Shown: piece by piece, positions 15,496-25,665 of the stretch | Layout of the letters: every line of letters begins with the position of its first letter | How positions within the stretch are numbered: position 1 is the first letter of the stretch | Assembly: GCF_019774615.1 (NCBI RefSeq) | Contig: NZ_CP081497.1 | Span: 1,736,001-1,800,000 of the forward strand | Source of the DNA: Streptomyces sp. BHT-5-2 | Lineage (GTDB): Bacteria; Actinomycetota; Actinomycetes; Streptomycetales; Streptomycetaceae | Direction of reading: 5' to 3' | DNA: 64,000 nucleotides | Translations under genes and position numbers: made by a program | Notes under the pieces: generated by a model | Databases searched by the model: none | Told to the model about the DNA's origin: nothing | The model's input: only the letters and a program-made list of their open reading frames with translations

Positions 15496-16336
15496 ATGGG
15501 GCACGGGAGCGGGGACGGGGGTTCGGGCGGGCCGCTGCGGTGGCCGGGGCGGGAGGCGGCGCTGCGGACACCGATCGGCGGGCACCGGCCGGAGCCGCCG
15601 CCGGCCACCGCCGCCCGGCTCGGCGCCTTCCTGACGGGCCTTCGGGAGCGGGTGCCGCTGCGGGCGCTCTGGGCGCACGGCTCGCTGGCCGGCGGCGACC
15701 ATCAGGAGGGCCGCGGCGACCCCGACCTGGTCGCGGTCCTCGACCGCCCCGCCGCCGCGGAGGAGGAGCGCGGCCTGACGGAGCTCCACCGGCGGCTCGC
15801 CGCCACCGGTGGTCCGCCGGCCCGGGCGCTGCACTGCGGCTACCCGGACGCCACCGCGCCGGACGACCCCGAGCACCCCCATCTCGCCTGGGCGCACGGG
15901 GAGTTGACGCACCGCCCGCTCACCCCGTCACCCGCCGCGAACCCCACACCTTCGGCCTGGTCCTGTACGGCGACGGCCCCGCCGCGCTCGTGCCCCCGGT
16001 GACCGACGCCCGGCTGACCGCCTTCGCCCTCGCCGACCTGCGCGGATTCTGGCGGCCCGCGCTGGCCCGCCCCGAGTACTGGCTGCGGGACGTCTGGGTG
16101 GACCCCTCGGGCTGCTGACCCTGGCCCGGGCCACGGTGCCCCTGCGGGACGGCACCCTCGTCAGCAAGCGCCGGGCCTTGGCCGTCCTGCCCGGCACCCC
16201 GCCGCCGTCGCCGGACCGCACGGCCGGGGCGCCGGAGGCCCACCGCGCGGACTGGCCGCTCCGGCGCGCCGAGCTGCCCCGCGCCTTCCTCGGCCCGGCG
16301 ATCGACCGGACGCTTGCCGCGTACGGGAGCGACTGA
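15496..16336 (+). pseudogene. Nucleotidyltransferase-fold gene broken by two frameshifts
   Basis: Three consecutive pieces in three frames read as one protein. Bases 15496-15930 carry an NTase signature (AHGSLAGGDHQEGRGDPDLV, with GS and DxD spacing). Bases about 15930-16115 continue with TRREPHTFGLVLYGDGPAAL and FWRPALARPEYWLRDVW. Bases about 16109-16336 continue with GLLTLARATVPLRDGTLVSK to a natural stop. One missing base in a C-run near 15929 and one near 16104-16110 would restore a single frame of about 280 residues. The whole resembles aminoglycoside-nucleotidyltransferase-like proteins of Streptomyces. It is either a real pseudogene or two sequencing errors in GC runs. The first candidate start is GTG/ATG near 15496. 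Confidence 0.7.
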
Positions 16337-16375
16337 GCCCGGACGCCTCCCGGGCCGGGCGGCCGGGACGCAGCG

Positions 16376-16384
16376 CAGTGGCCG
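16376..16384. repeat. Left 9-bp flanking direct repeat
   Basis: CAGTGGCCG at 16376-16384 recurs as a direct repeat at 17127-17135, immediately outside the two ends of the 742-bp element. The identity can be extended by TC to 11 bases. It looks like a target-site duplication. Confidence 0.6.
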
Positions 16385-16442
16385 TCCCGTCTCACGGAAC
16401 CTTGACCGATCTCACTGAACTTTGATGGGGTCCGCAGCTGGT
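16385..16442 (+). repeat. Left end of element: tandemly duplicated terminal repeat
   Basis: Copy A (16385-16409) and copy B (16410-16442) both match the single right-end repeat. Copy B is closer to it: two mismatches in 33. Confidence 0.6.
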
Positions 16443-16597
16443 CAGGGAGGTCTGGGCGCCGAGGTACCGCATCGGCAGGCAGTGGTAAGGGTGGTAAGGA
16501 CGGCGTGCTGATCATGGATGTCATCGTGGAGCGGGGGCTTGCCGGCCACAGCGCCGCCGTCTCGAACACGGTGGAAGCGCTCGCCGGTGGCGGCAAC

Positions 16598-17041
16598 TCA
16601 GGCTGGGCCTGGGGGCGGGAGCTCGTCGGCGAAGGGGGCGACCGGGCTCGGCCAGGTGAAGGTGAAGCGGTGGGAGGGCCTTTCGTACGTGACCGAGGCA
16701 CCGCAGGGGGCGAGCCCGAAGCGACGGTGGATCCAGCCGTCGAGGGCGAGGGCACCGACCTCTGCGCGGTAGTCGGCGCCGGGGTACGTGAACGCCTCGA
16801 CGTCGAGGACCAGAGCCTGGCCGTCGACCAGCTGCTTGGCGTGCAGGGAAGCCCCGAAGGCAAGCCAGGCCGCCTCCAGCCAGTACGGGGTTCGGTCCGC
16901 GGGCAGCCGCAGGTAAAGGGAGCGGTAGATGAGGAGGGCGGGTGGGGGTGGAGGTACGTCCGTCCGGTATGCGTCGGCGCACAGGTTGGCGGCCAGGCCC
17001 ACGCCGGCGTGGAGGTAGCGGTAGCGGAAGGTCTCGTACAT
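16598..17041 (-). CDS. Uncharacterised passenger protein of the 742-bp element
   Basis: A 147-aa protein without a family I recognise. It starts MYETFRYRYLHAGVGLAANL, has a Pro-rich segment (TDVPPPPPALL), then LYLRLPADRTPYWLEAAWLAF, a VLDVEAFTYPGADYRAEVGAL stretch, and ends Pro-rich. It is rich in aromatic residues (Tyr, Trp, Phe), has no signal peptide and no clear membrane span. The ATG at 17041 is chosen because GAAGG lies 9 bases upstream; an ATG at 17050 would touch that ribosome site. Its start lies 48 bases inside the right terminal repeat, so the element's end may supply its promoter. Third-position GC is typical of real Streptomyces genes. Confidence 0.6.
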   Translation of the reverse strand: MYETFRYRYLHAGVGLAANLCADAYRTDVPPPPPALLIYRSLYLRLPADRTPYWLEAAWLAFGASLHAKQLVDGQALVLDVEAFTYPGADYRAEVGALALDGWIHRRFGLAPCGASVTYERPSHRFTFTWPSPVAPFADELPPPGPA

Positions 17042-17088
17042 GTCACACATCCTTCGCTACGGACCCGCTTCGGAATTCGGCGCCGCCA

Positions 17089-17126
17089 ACCAACTGCGGA
17101 CCCGATCAAAGTTCAGTGAGACGGGA
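17089..17126 (-). repeat. Right terminal inverted repeat of the element
   Basis: A 38-base repeat whose complement matches the left end of the element (copy B at 31 of 33 positions; outermost 11 bases identical to the start of copy A). Confidence 0.65.
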
Positions 17127-17135
17127 CAGTGGCCG
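17127..17135. repeat. Right 9-bp flanking direct repeat
   Basis: Second copy of CAGTGGCCG directly outside the right terminal repeat; see 16376-16384. Confidence 0.6.
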
Positions 17136-17171
17136 TCGGGGCATGACCCGGCAGCAGCGATGTATTAGAGT

Positions 17172-17189
17172 TATCTCGACATCGAGATA
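17172..17189. promoter_or_regulatory. Perfect palindrome in the acnA upstream region
   Basis: TATCTCGA (17172-17179) and TCGAGATA (17182-17189) are perfect reverse complements around CA. The 18-base site resembles MarR- or TetR-type operators. It lies about 130 bases before the aconitase start. The cognate protein is unknown. Confidence 0.55.
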
Positions 17190-17216
17190 TCTGCCGGAAG
17201 GCGTACCGCTGCCGTA

Positions 17217-17250
17217 ACTAGTTAGGCGCACCTAACTTAGGTTCACCTTA
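17217..17250. promoter_or_regulatory. Two overlapping iron-box-like (DmdR/IdeR) sites
   Basis: Compared with the actinobacterial iron box TTAGGTTAGGCTCACCTAA, the 19-mers at 17217-17235 and 17232-17250 each match 14 of 19 positions, mainly in TTAGGCgCACCTAA and TTAGGtTCACCTtA. The first also contains a perfect GTTAGG/CCTAAC inverted repeat (17221-17236). The sites lie 70-100 bases before the aconitase GTG. DmdR-type iron regulation of this Fe-S enzyme is inferred. Confidence 0.5.
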
Positions 17251-17319
17251 GCGGATCGGCGAGGAACCTGTGACGGCAGGATTGCGGTGGTACGCGCGAA
17301 ATCATTGAAGGAGACTGTC

Positions 17320-20034
<2,715 letters not shown>

Positions 20035-20061
20035 CCGGCAGGCGTCACGGACGACATGCCA

Positions 20062-20099
20062 CGAGGGCCGCACTCCCCGGAAGGGGGGTGCGGCCCTCG
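20062..20099 (+). terminator. acnA terminator
   Basis: A 17-bp stem (20062-20078 with 20083-20099, one G-T pair) and a GGAA loop, 28 bases after the acnA stop. Confidence 0.8.
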
Positions 20100-20116
20100 C
20101 GCCGTGCGGCGAACGG

Positions 20117-20500
20117 CTAGGACAACAGCTTGGTGTAGATGTTCCAGCCGGTGCCGATCCGGACGCCGTCCGGGGCGGCGGCGTTGCCGAAGTACAGGTC
20201 GCCGCCGGGGGGCCAGAGCCAGACCCCGTCGGCGATGCCGTCGCCGTCGTTGTCCACCGCCTGCTGTTCGGCGCGGACGCCGCCGTCGTCGTCGACCTTC
20301 TGGCGGGCGGTGAACTTGCCGGAGCCGTCGACGTCGTGGACGTAGGTGGCACCGGAGGACTCCACCCCGAAGAGGGTGAAGACCGGGTTGGCCGCGTCCG
20401 GCGGTCGAGCCGGCGCCGGTGGCACCGTTGCTGATCGCCTTCGGGGCCTGGGCGGGTGCCTGGTAGTTCTCCGTGGAGGGGATCGAAGGAGGTCCGGCAC
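20117..20500 (-). pseudogene. Truncated FG-GAP/VCBS-repeat protein remnant
   Basis: The last 90 residues (from NPVFTLFGVESSGATYVHDV to GWNIYTKLLS) align with the middle of the intact secreted repeat protein next door, which reads PFFPLTGVERDGFLYMQDSN and GWNIYDKVLS at matching places. The DNDGDGIADG stretch is an FG-GAP calcium-loop-like motif. Near 20400 the frame is lost: the preceding coding-like residues (TENYQAPAQAPKAISNGAT) continue in another frame, and no signal peptide follows before the neighbour's terminator. I read this as a decayed duplicate. A short functional gene from 20500 is less likely because its first 35 residues look like out-of-frame DNA. Confidence 0.6.
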
Positions 20501-20505
20501 GACGA

Positions 20506-20532
20506 CGGCGCGCCCCCGATGGGAGCGCGCCG
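20506..20532 (-). terminator. Hairpin downstream of FG-GAP gene
   Basis: Arms 20506-20517 and 20521-20532 pair at 11 of 12 positions around GAT. It lies 126 bases beyond the stop of the minus-strand FG-GAP gene. Confidence 0.5.
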
Positions 20533-20657
20533 AAGCCGTCCGGAGCTCAGCACCCCGTCACGGGTTCTTCATCTGTCGACTGCCTTGGCGACACCGCGAA
20601 CGGCTCTCCGTCCGCCGGTACAACCTTTTCCGCGCAGACGATTGGGAGGAGCGTGGC

Positions 20658-21635
20658 TCAGAACATCAGGCGGTAGGCGTTGTAACCCCAGCCGATCTTG
20701 ACGGGCTTGGCGTACGGGGCGCGGGCGTTGCCGGTGCCCTTGTAGAGGTACAGGTCGCCGTTGGTGGCGCGGGCGAGCAGGTCGGCGTAGCCGTCCCGGT
20801 TCACATCGCCGGTGGAGAACAGGTAGTTGTACGTGTTCCAGCCGGCGCCGATCTTCTTGCGCGGCTTGAACGGGGCCTTGTAGCTGCCCGTGCCCTCGTA
20901 GAGCCACAGCACGCCGGAGGCGTCGCGGGCGACGATGTCGGGCTTGCCGTCACCGGTCAGATCGCCCTGGCCGGCTATCTGGGTGTACGCACCCCAGCCG
21001 GCGCCGATCTTGATGCGCGGGTCCACCTTGCCGTCGGGGTGGGCGAGGTAGACGTACATCACGCCCGACTTGTCGACGGCCATGATGTCGGATTCCTTGG
21101 CGCCGCCGAGGTTGCCGGGGGACAGGACCTTGTCGTAGATGTTCCAGCCGCCGCCGATCCTGCGGGCGTCCGAGGCGAAGTCGGTGTAGCCCAGTTCACC
21201 GTCGAAGGTCCAGAAGTACATTCCCTCCTCGTAGCCGTCCTTGTTGTGGTCGACCCGCTGGGCGGCCTTGAAGGCGTCCCAGTCGGCCCCCCTGAACATG
21301 CGCTCGTCGAAGCCGCTGCCGTTCGAATCCTGCATGTACAGGAAACCGTCGCGCTCCACGCCCGTGAGGGGGAAGAACGGGGCGTTCACTTCGCCCGGGG
21401 CGGAGTACATGCGGCTCTTGGGAGCCTTCGGCGCCTCGGGGGCGGTCGACTTCAGCTTGCCGAAGTCGGCGTTCTTCAGGGACGCCGGAAGGGGCGCCGG
21501 ACTGTCGGCGACGGCGGTTCCCGCGGTGGTGCCCAGCAGGGTCGCTGCGAGCGCTGCGGTCGCGAGCCGGGTGAGCGCGCGGCCACGCTTACGGCGGGGA
21601 AGGAAACCCACGTAAATCTCCACTTGTTTGGACAT
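20658..21635 (-). CDS. Secreted FG-GAP/VCBS-repeat protein
   Basis: A 325-aa exported protein (329 aa if the ATG at 21647 is used). After a basic start (GFLPRRKRGRALTRLAT) comes a hydrophobic stretch ending in AGTAVADS, a typical signal peptidase site. The mature part has at least four FG-GAP-like repeats, each with a D-x-[ND]-x-D-G loop (DSNGSG, DHNKDGYEEG, GDLTGDGKPD, GDVNRDGYAD) followed by an aromatic GxGWNxY segment. Such repeats fold into calcium-binding beta-propeller blades and mediate adhesion or carbohydrate binding. No catalytic domain is visible. It lies downstream of, and in the same direction as, the GH92 gene, so a role with extracellular polysaccharide is possible. Confidence 0.85.
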   Translation of the reverse strand: MSKQVEIYVGFLPRRKRGRALTRLATAALAATLLGTTAGTAVADSPAPLPASLKNADFGKLKSTAPEAPKAPKSRMYSAPGEVNAPFFPLTGVERDGFLYMQDSNGSGFDERMFRGADWDAFKAAQRVDHNKDGYEEGMYFWTFDGELGYTDFASDARRIGGGWNIYDKVLSPGNLGGAKESDIMAVDKSGVMYVYLAHPDGKVDPRIKIGAGWGAYTQIAGQGDLTGDGKPDIVARDASGVLWLYEGTGSYKAPFKPRKKIGAGWNTYNYLFSTGDVNRDGYADLLARATNGDLYLYKGTGNARAPYAKPVKIGWGYNAYRLMF

Positions 21636-21726
21636 GTGTGACGTCATGTTCCATGACAGGGCATGACGCTGTATTTGCCCAATCTTTGCACAGGATGTTT
21701 GTCTGTCAAAGGGGATATTGCACCCC

Positions 21727-24700
21727 TCAGGGCTTCACCGCCCCAACCAATCCCTGCTGCCCCAGCAGTTCGGTCTCGGACAGGGTGGTTGGTTCGGGAA
21801 AGGTGAGGCGGTAGTGGCGGTGGGTGCTGGGGGTGGGGAGGGTGAAGGGGCGGGTTTGGTGGGCCCAGGGGAAGCGTTGGTTGCTTCTGTGGTCCAGCGT
21901 GGTCCAGTGGGTGCCGTCGTCGGAGGCTTCCAGGGTCCATGCCCGTGGTGCGTCCGCGGCGGTGGCGGAGGTGAGGGTGTAGGAGGAGACGGTGGCGCCG
22001 GCGGGGACGGTGAAGGTGGCGCGGGTGACCGTGGCGGACGTGGCGGAGGTGTTGTCGGTGAGCGGGCCGCCGTCGGGGATCGTCAGGTCGGAGGGCGGGG
22101 CGGGCACCGTGTCGCCCTTGGTGAGCGAGGTGGGTCCGGCGTCCGGGCCGGTGGCCCAGCGGGAGGGGCGCGGGCCCATGGCGAAGTCCAGGGTGCCGCC
22201 GCGGGCGAGCAGGGAGTGCGGCAGGGCGGTGGAGTTCCAGGGTCTGCCGTTGACCCGGAGGCTCTGGACGTAGACGTTCCGGGCGCTGTTGCGGGGCGCG
22301 TCGACGACCAGGTCGCGGCCGTTCTCCAGATGGATCGTGGCCTTGGTGAACAGCGGTGAGCCCACCGCGTACTCGCCCTGGCCCATCACCAGCGGATGGA
22401 AGCCCAGCGCGCCGAAGACGTACCACGCGGACATCTCGCCGTTGTCCTCGTCGCCGGGGTAGCCCTGGCCGATCTCGCTGCCGAGGTAGAGCCGGGAGAG
22501 CACCTCGCGGACCTTGGCCTGGGTCTTGTACGGCTGTCCGGCCGCGTCGTAGAGGTAGGCGATGTGGTGCGAGGGCTGGTTGCTGTGCCCGTACATCCCC
22601 ATCCGGACGTCGCGGGCCTCGGTCATCTCGTGGATGACGTCGCCGTAGGACCCGGCGAACCGCTTCGCGGCGGTCTCCGGCGTGCCGAAGTAGGCGTCCA
22701 GCTTCTTCGCCAGGCCGGCCCGGCCGCCGTAGAGGTCGGCCAGCCCGCGGGTGTCCTGCGGGGCGGCGAAGGCGAAGGTCCAGGCGTTGGTCTCGGTGTA
22801 GTCGTTGCCCCAGACCCGGGGGTCGAAGCGGTCCGGCGGCAGTCGCCAGCCGCCCCGGGCGTCCCGGCCCTGGAAGAAGCCGACGCGGTCGTCGAAGAGC
22901 CGCACGTAGTTCCGGGCCCGGCCCAGGAAGTACGCCGACTCCTCCTTGTAGCGGGGGTTGTGGGTCCTGGCGTACAGGGCCTGTCCCATCCGCGCGATGC
23001 CGAAGTCGTTGAGGTAGCCCTCCAGCGCCCAGGACGCACCCTCGCGGGTGTCGGTGCTGGTGTAGCCGAGGAACGGCGCGGTGGTCATGCCCTTGCGGCC
23101 GACGCCGGCGGCGGGCGGGGCGACGGTGGCGTTCTTCACGGCCGCGTCGTAGGCCGCGGCGGCGTCGAACCGTACGCCCTTGACGTAGGCGTCGGCGAAC
23201 GCGACGTCGGAGCTGGTCCCGGTCATCAGGTCCGCGTAACCGGGCGAGGACCAGCGGGAGATCCAGCCGCCGTCCTTGTACTGCTGGACGAACCCGTCGG
23301 CCATCCGGCCGGCCCGGCCGGGGGTGAGCAGCGTGTAGGCGGGCCAGGTGGTGCGATAGGTGTCCCAGAAGCCGTTGTTGACGTACACCGCACCGTCGAC
23401 GATCTCGGCGCCGGTGTGCGTGGGGGTGTCCGGACCGGCCGGCGGGGAGAAGGGGCTGGCGTAACGGAGCCGCGAACCGACCTGCTCCGAACCGGAGTTG
23501 GGGTAGAGGTAGAGCCGGTAGAGACTGGAGTACAGGGTGGTCAGCTGGTCCCGGGTGGCGCCCTGCACCTCGACGCGGCCCAGCAGGGCGTCCCACTGGG
23601 CGCGGGCGCGGTCCCGGACGGTGGCGAAGGAGGTGCCGTCGGGGATCTCCCGGGCGAGGTTGGCCTTCGCCTGGTCGACGCCGATCAGCGAGGTGGCCAG
23701 CCGCAGCGTCACGGTGCGGTCCGCGCCCGGCCGCAGCTTCAGATAGCCGGTGACGTCCTTGCCCCCTCCTCCCGCCAACCGCCCGCTCGCGGTGACCGGC
23801 GCGTCCACCACGCCGTAGACGAACAGCCGGGTGGCGCCGGCCGACAGGCCGCTGCGCACGTCGGAGTAGCCGGAGACGACGCCGTGTGCGGCGTCCAGGG
23901 ACAGGCCGCCCTTGTCGCTGACGTTGTCGAAGACCAGGTCGGCGTCGGCGCCGGGGAAGGTGAACCGCATCATCGCCGCGTGGTCGGTCGGTGCGATCTC
24001 GGTCCGCAGGCCGTTGTCGAAGGTCACCGCGTAGCGGTACGGCCGGGCGGACTCGTGCTCGTGGTGGAAGGGCAGCGCGCGGCCGGTGCGCGAGGCGTCC
24101 GGGGTGCCGGCCGCAGTGGACGGCATCACCTGGAAGGTCTGCCGGTCGCCCATCCAGGGACTCGGCTCGTGACTGGCGCCGAACGCCTGGAGGGTGGGGA
24201 GGTTGTCGGCGTTGTTCCGCCGCGCGTACTCGTAGAGCCAGTCGGTGGAGCCGGCGTTGGTCACCGGCGTCCAGAAGGTGAAGCCGTTGGGCACCGCGGT
24301 CGCGGGGAAGGTGTTGCCGCGCGAGAAGTCACCGCTGGAGAGGGTGCCGCGGGTGGTGACCGCGTAGTCGGAGAGGTGGGCGGCCGGCTTCTCCGGGGCC
24401 TTGGGGCCGATCGCGAGGTCGTCGAGCCAGCCGCGGAAGGCGGGCGCGGTGCGCGGGGCCCGCGGCGCGTCGTAGGCGAGCAGGATGCGCGCGACGGTCT
24501 TCCCGGCGGCGACCGCGCCGATCCGGGACTCCCGGTGGTTCCACTGGTTGACGTAGAGCGTCTTGGCGGCGGCCTGGCCCTGCGGGGTCAGCGGCGCGCC
24601 GTACTGGTCGGTCGCGGCCAACTCGCTCAGGTAGGTGCCGTCGGTGAAGGCCAGGTCGACCGCGACATGGGTGGCGGGGTAGTCGAGGTCGGTCTTCGCC

Positions 24701-25167
24701 ATCTCCGGGAAGAGCATGTAGGAGAGCGTGGTGGCGGGGGTGACGGGGAGGTGCACCGCGAACAGCTTGTTGTACGAGTAGGCCCGGCCCGCGGCGGTGT
24801 GGGTGCCGGCGTAGCGCAGCGCGTGGCCGCCGGTGAATCCGGCGTGCGGCTTGGCGGTGGGGGAGTCGGCGGGGCCGGTGCCGGGCGCGGTGTTCATCCC
24901 GGGCGCGCCGGGTGCGGTCTCCGGGGCGACGCCGGAGGTCCTCGGGCGGCCGTCCGGGCCGGTCTCGACGGTGTCGGTCCAGTCCGGCGCCGGCTGGCCC
25001 GGTTCGAAGGAGGAGCGGAACTCCGTTGCGCTGTGCGGTGACCGGGGCGCGGCGTGGGCGGCGCCGGTCGCGGTAGGGGCGGTGACGACGAGCAGGGCGG
25101 CCGCCGCGAGGACGGCGGGGCGGGCGAGCGCCCGCAGGGGACTGTGCCGGTGTCTGTGCCGCACGCG
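21727..25167 (-). CDS. Secreted GH92-family alpha-mannosidase
   Basis: An exported glycosidase of about 1,146 aa. The GTG at 25167 is chosen because GAGAGGG lies just upstream and a clean signal peptide follows (RALARPAVLAAAALLVVTAP, cleavage near AAHAAP). The GH92 catalytic domain shows HHEHESARPYRYAVTFDNG, the metal/acid region WDTYRTTWPAYTLLTPG, and the family signature GDEDNGEMSAWYVFGALGF with GSPLF. GH92 enzymes are calcium-dependent exo-alpha-mannosidases acting on N-glycans or fungal mannan. The N-terminal 200 residues look like a concanavalin-type beta-sandwich. The last 130 residues resemble an F5/8-type (CBM32-like) module (AWTLEASDDGTHWTTLD). It is divergent from ngcEFG, and an operator-like palindrome sits before its start. 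Confidence 0.93.
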   Translation of the reverse strand, partial: RVRHRHRHSPLRALARPAVLAAAALLVVTAPTATGAAHAAPRSPHSATEFRSSFEPGQPAPDWTDTVETGPDGRPRTSGVAPETAPGAPGMNTAPGTGPADSPTAKPHAGFTGGHALRYAGTHTAAGRAYSYNKLFAVHLPVTPATTLSYMLFPEMAKTDLDYPATHVAVDLAFTDGTYLSELAATDQYGAPLTPQGQAAAKTLYVNQWNHRESRIGAVAAGKTVARILLAYDAPRAPRTAPAFRGWLDDLAIGPKAPEKPAAHLSDYAVTTRGTLSSGDFSRGNTFPATAVPNGFTFWTPVTNAGSTDWLYEYARRNNADNLPTLQAFGASHEPSPWMGDRQTFQVMPSTAAGTPDASRTGRALPFHHEHESARPYRYAVTFDNGLRTEIAPTDHAAMMRFTFPGADADLVFDNVSDKGGLSLDAAHGVVSGYSDVRSGLSAGATRLFVYGVVDAPVTASGRLAGGGGKDVTGYLKLRPGADRTVTLRLATSLIGVDQAKANLAREIPDGTSFATVRDRARAQWDALLGRVEVQGATRDQLTTLYSSLYRLYLYPNSGSEQVGSRLRYASPFSPPAGPDTPTHTGAEIVDGAVYVNNGFWDTYRTTWPAYTLLTPGRAGRMADGFVQQYKDGGWISRWSSPGYADLMTGTSSDVAFADAYVKGVRFDAAAAYDAAVKNATVAPPAAGVGRKGMTTAPFLGYTSTDTREGASWALEGYLNDFGIARMGQALYARTHNPRYKEESAYFLGRARNYVRLFDDRVGFFQGRDARGGWRLPPDRFDPRVWGNDYTETNAWTFAFAAPQDTRGLADLYGGRAGLAKKLDAYFGTPETAAKRFAGSYGDVIHEMTEARDVRMGMYGHSNQPSHHIAYLYDAAGQPYKTQAKVREVLSRLYLGSEIGQGYPGDEDNGEMSAWYVFGALGFHPLVMGQGEYAVGSPLFTKATIHLENGRDLVVDAPRNSARNVYVQSLRVNGRPWNSTALPHSLLARGGTLDFAMGPRPSRWATGPDAGPTSLTKGDTVPAPPSDLTIPDGGPLTDNTSATSATVTRATFTVPAGATVSSYTLTSATAADAPRAWTLEASDDGTHWTTLDHRSNQRFPWAHQTRPFTLPTPSTHRHYRLTFPEPTTLSETELLGQQGLVGAVKP

Positions 25168-25184
25168 AGCCCTCTCAACGAGAT

Positions 25185-25198
25185 TGACATCGTTGTCA
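25185..25198. promoter_or_regulatory. LacI-like operator before the GH92 gene
   Basis: TGACA (25185-25189) and TGTCA (25194-25198) form a symmetric site around TCGT; the sequence TGACATCGTTGTCA has the central CG common in LacI-family operators. It lies 18 bases upstream of the GTG, where binding would block transcription. No LacI gene is adjacent; a ROK regulator is 4 kb away. Confidence 0.5.
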
Positions 25199-25665
25199 GT
25201 TGCGTAGTGCAGAGACAAGTAAGGTGCGCGCGGGGGCGGGTGTCAAGGGTGTGTGGGGCGGGCATCGACCGTGTCGCGACCGCCGGCGCCGCCGGGGCGT
25301 CCGGCACCGCCCCGGCGGGCCGCCCACCCTCCGCCGGAACCCCTTGCGGGGATGCCCGGGGCACATACCGGGGAGGTCTCAACTAGGGAAAGACTCCCGA
25401 CCAACCCGGTGTCCGATCTTGCCGGTTCGGCCGGAAGTGGACTATACCTATCGGCGTCCGAAACCGGCCGTACACCAGATCCAGGGCCGGAATCCGGGGG
25501 GAAAGCGGGGCGGACGAATTCCTCGCGCGTCCCCGGGGCCTGATCCGCCGGACAAGCCCTGGCTCGCCCGGTGCACATCCCGTACCACTCAGCTTCACCT
25601 GACCTGCGGTGCCGGGGTGGCTCCGGTACACCGCCGTAAGTCCTGAAGAAGGCGAGGACTTGAGC
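25199..25665. promoter_or_regulatory. Divergent regulatory spacer, GH92 / ngcE
   Basis: A long spacer with no credible gene. Besides the palindrome at 25185 it has a possible promoter reading toward ngcE, TTGCCG (25419-25424) and CTATAC (25442-25447) with a 17-base gap. Overlapping it at 25436-25451 is AGTGGACTATACCTAT, which matches 12 of 16 positions of the DasR consensus AGTGGTCTAGACCACT. Confidence 0.4.

Larger units (their letters stand above)
16385..17126. mobile_element. 742-bp transposase-less element with terminal inverted repeats
   Basis: The outermost 11 bases are perfect inverted repeats (TCCCGTCTCAC at 16385-16395; its complement at 17116-17126). The right end (17089-17126) carries a 38-base repeat. 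The left end carries the matching stretch at 16410-16442 (31 of 33 identical in inverted orientation), preceded at 16385-16409 by an extra diverged copy of the first 25 bases (21 of 25). Nine-base direct repeats flank the whole. No transposase is present; the only good gene inside is the uncharacterised CDS on the minus strand. It looks like a non-autonomous element moved in trans, or a decayed IS keeping a passenger gene. Confidence 0.65.

Noticed and set aside
22396..25041. Open frame of about 880 codons antisense to the GH92 gene
   Set aside because: Composition is that of a shadow frame (Val/Gly/Glu repeats), and GH92 motifs are intact on the other strand.
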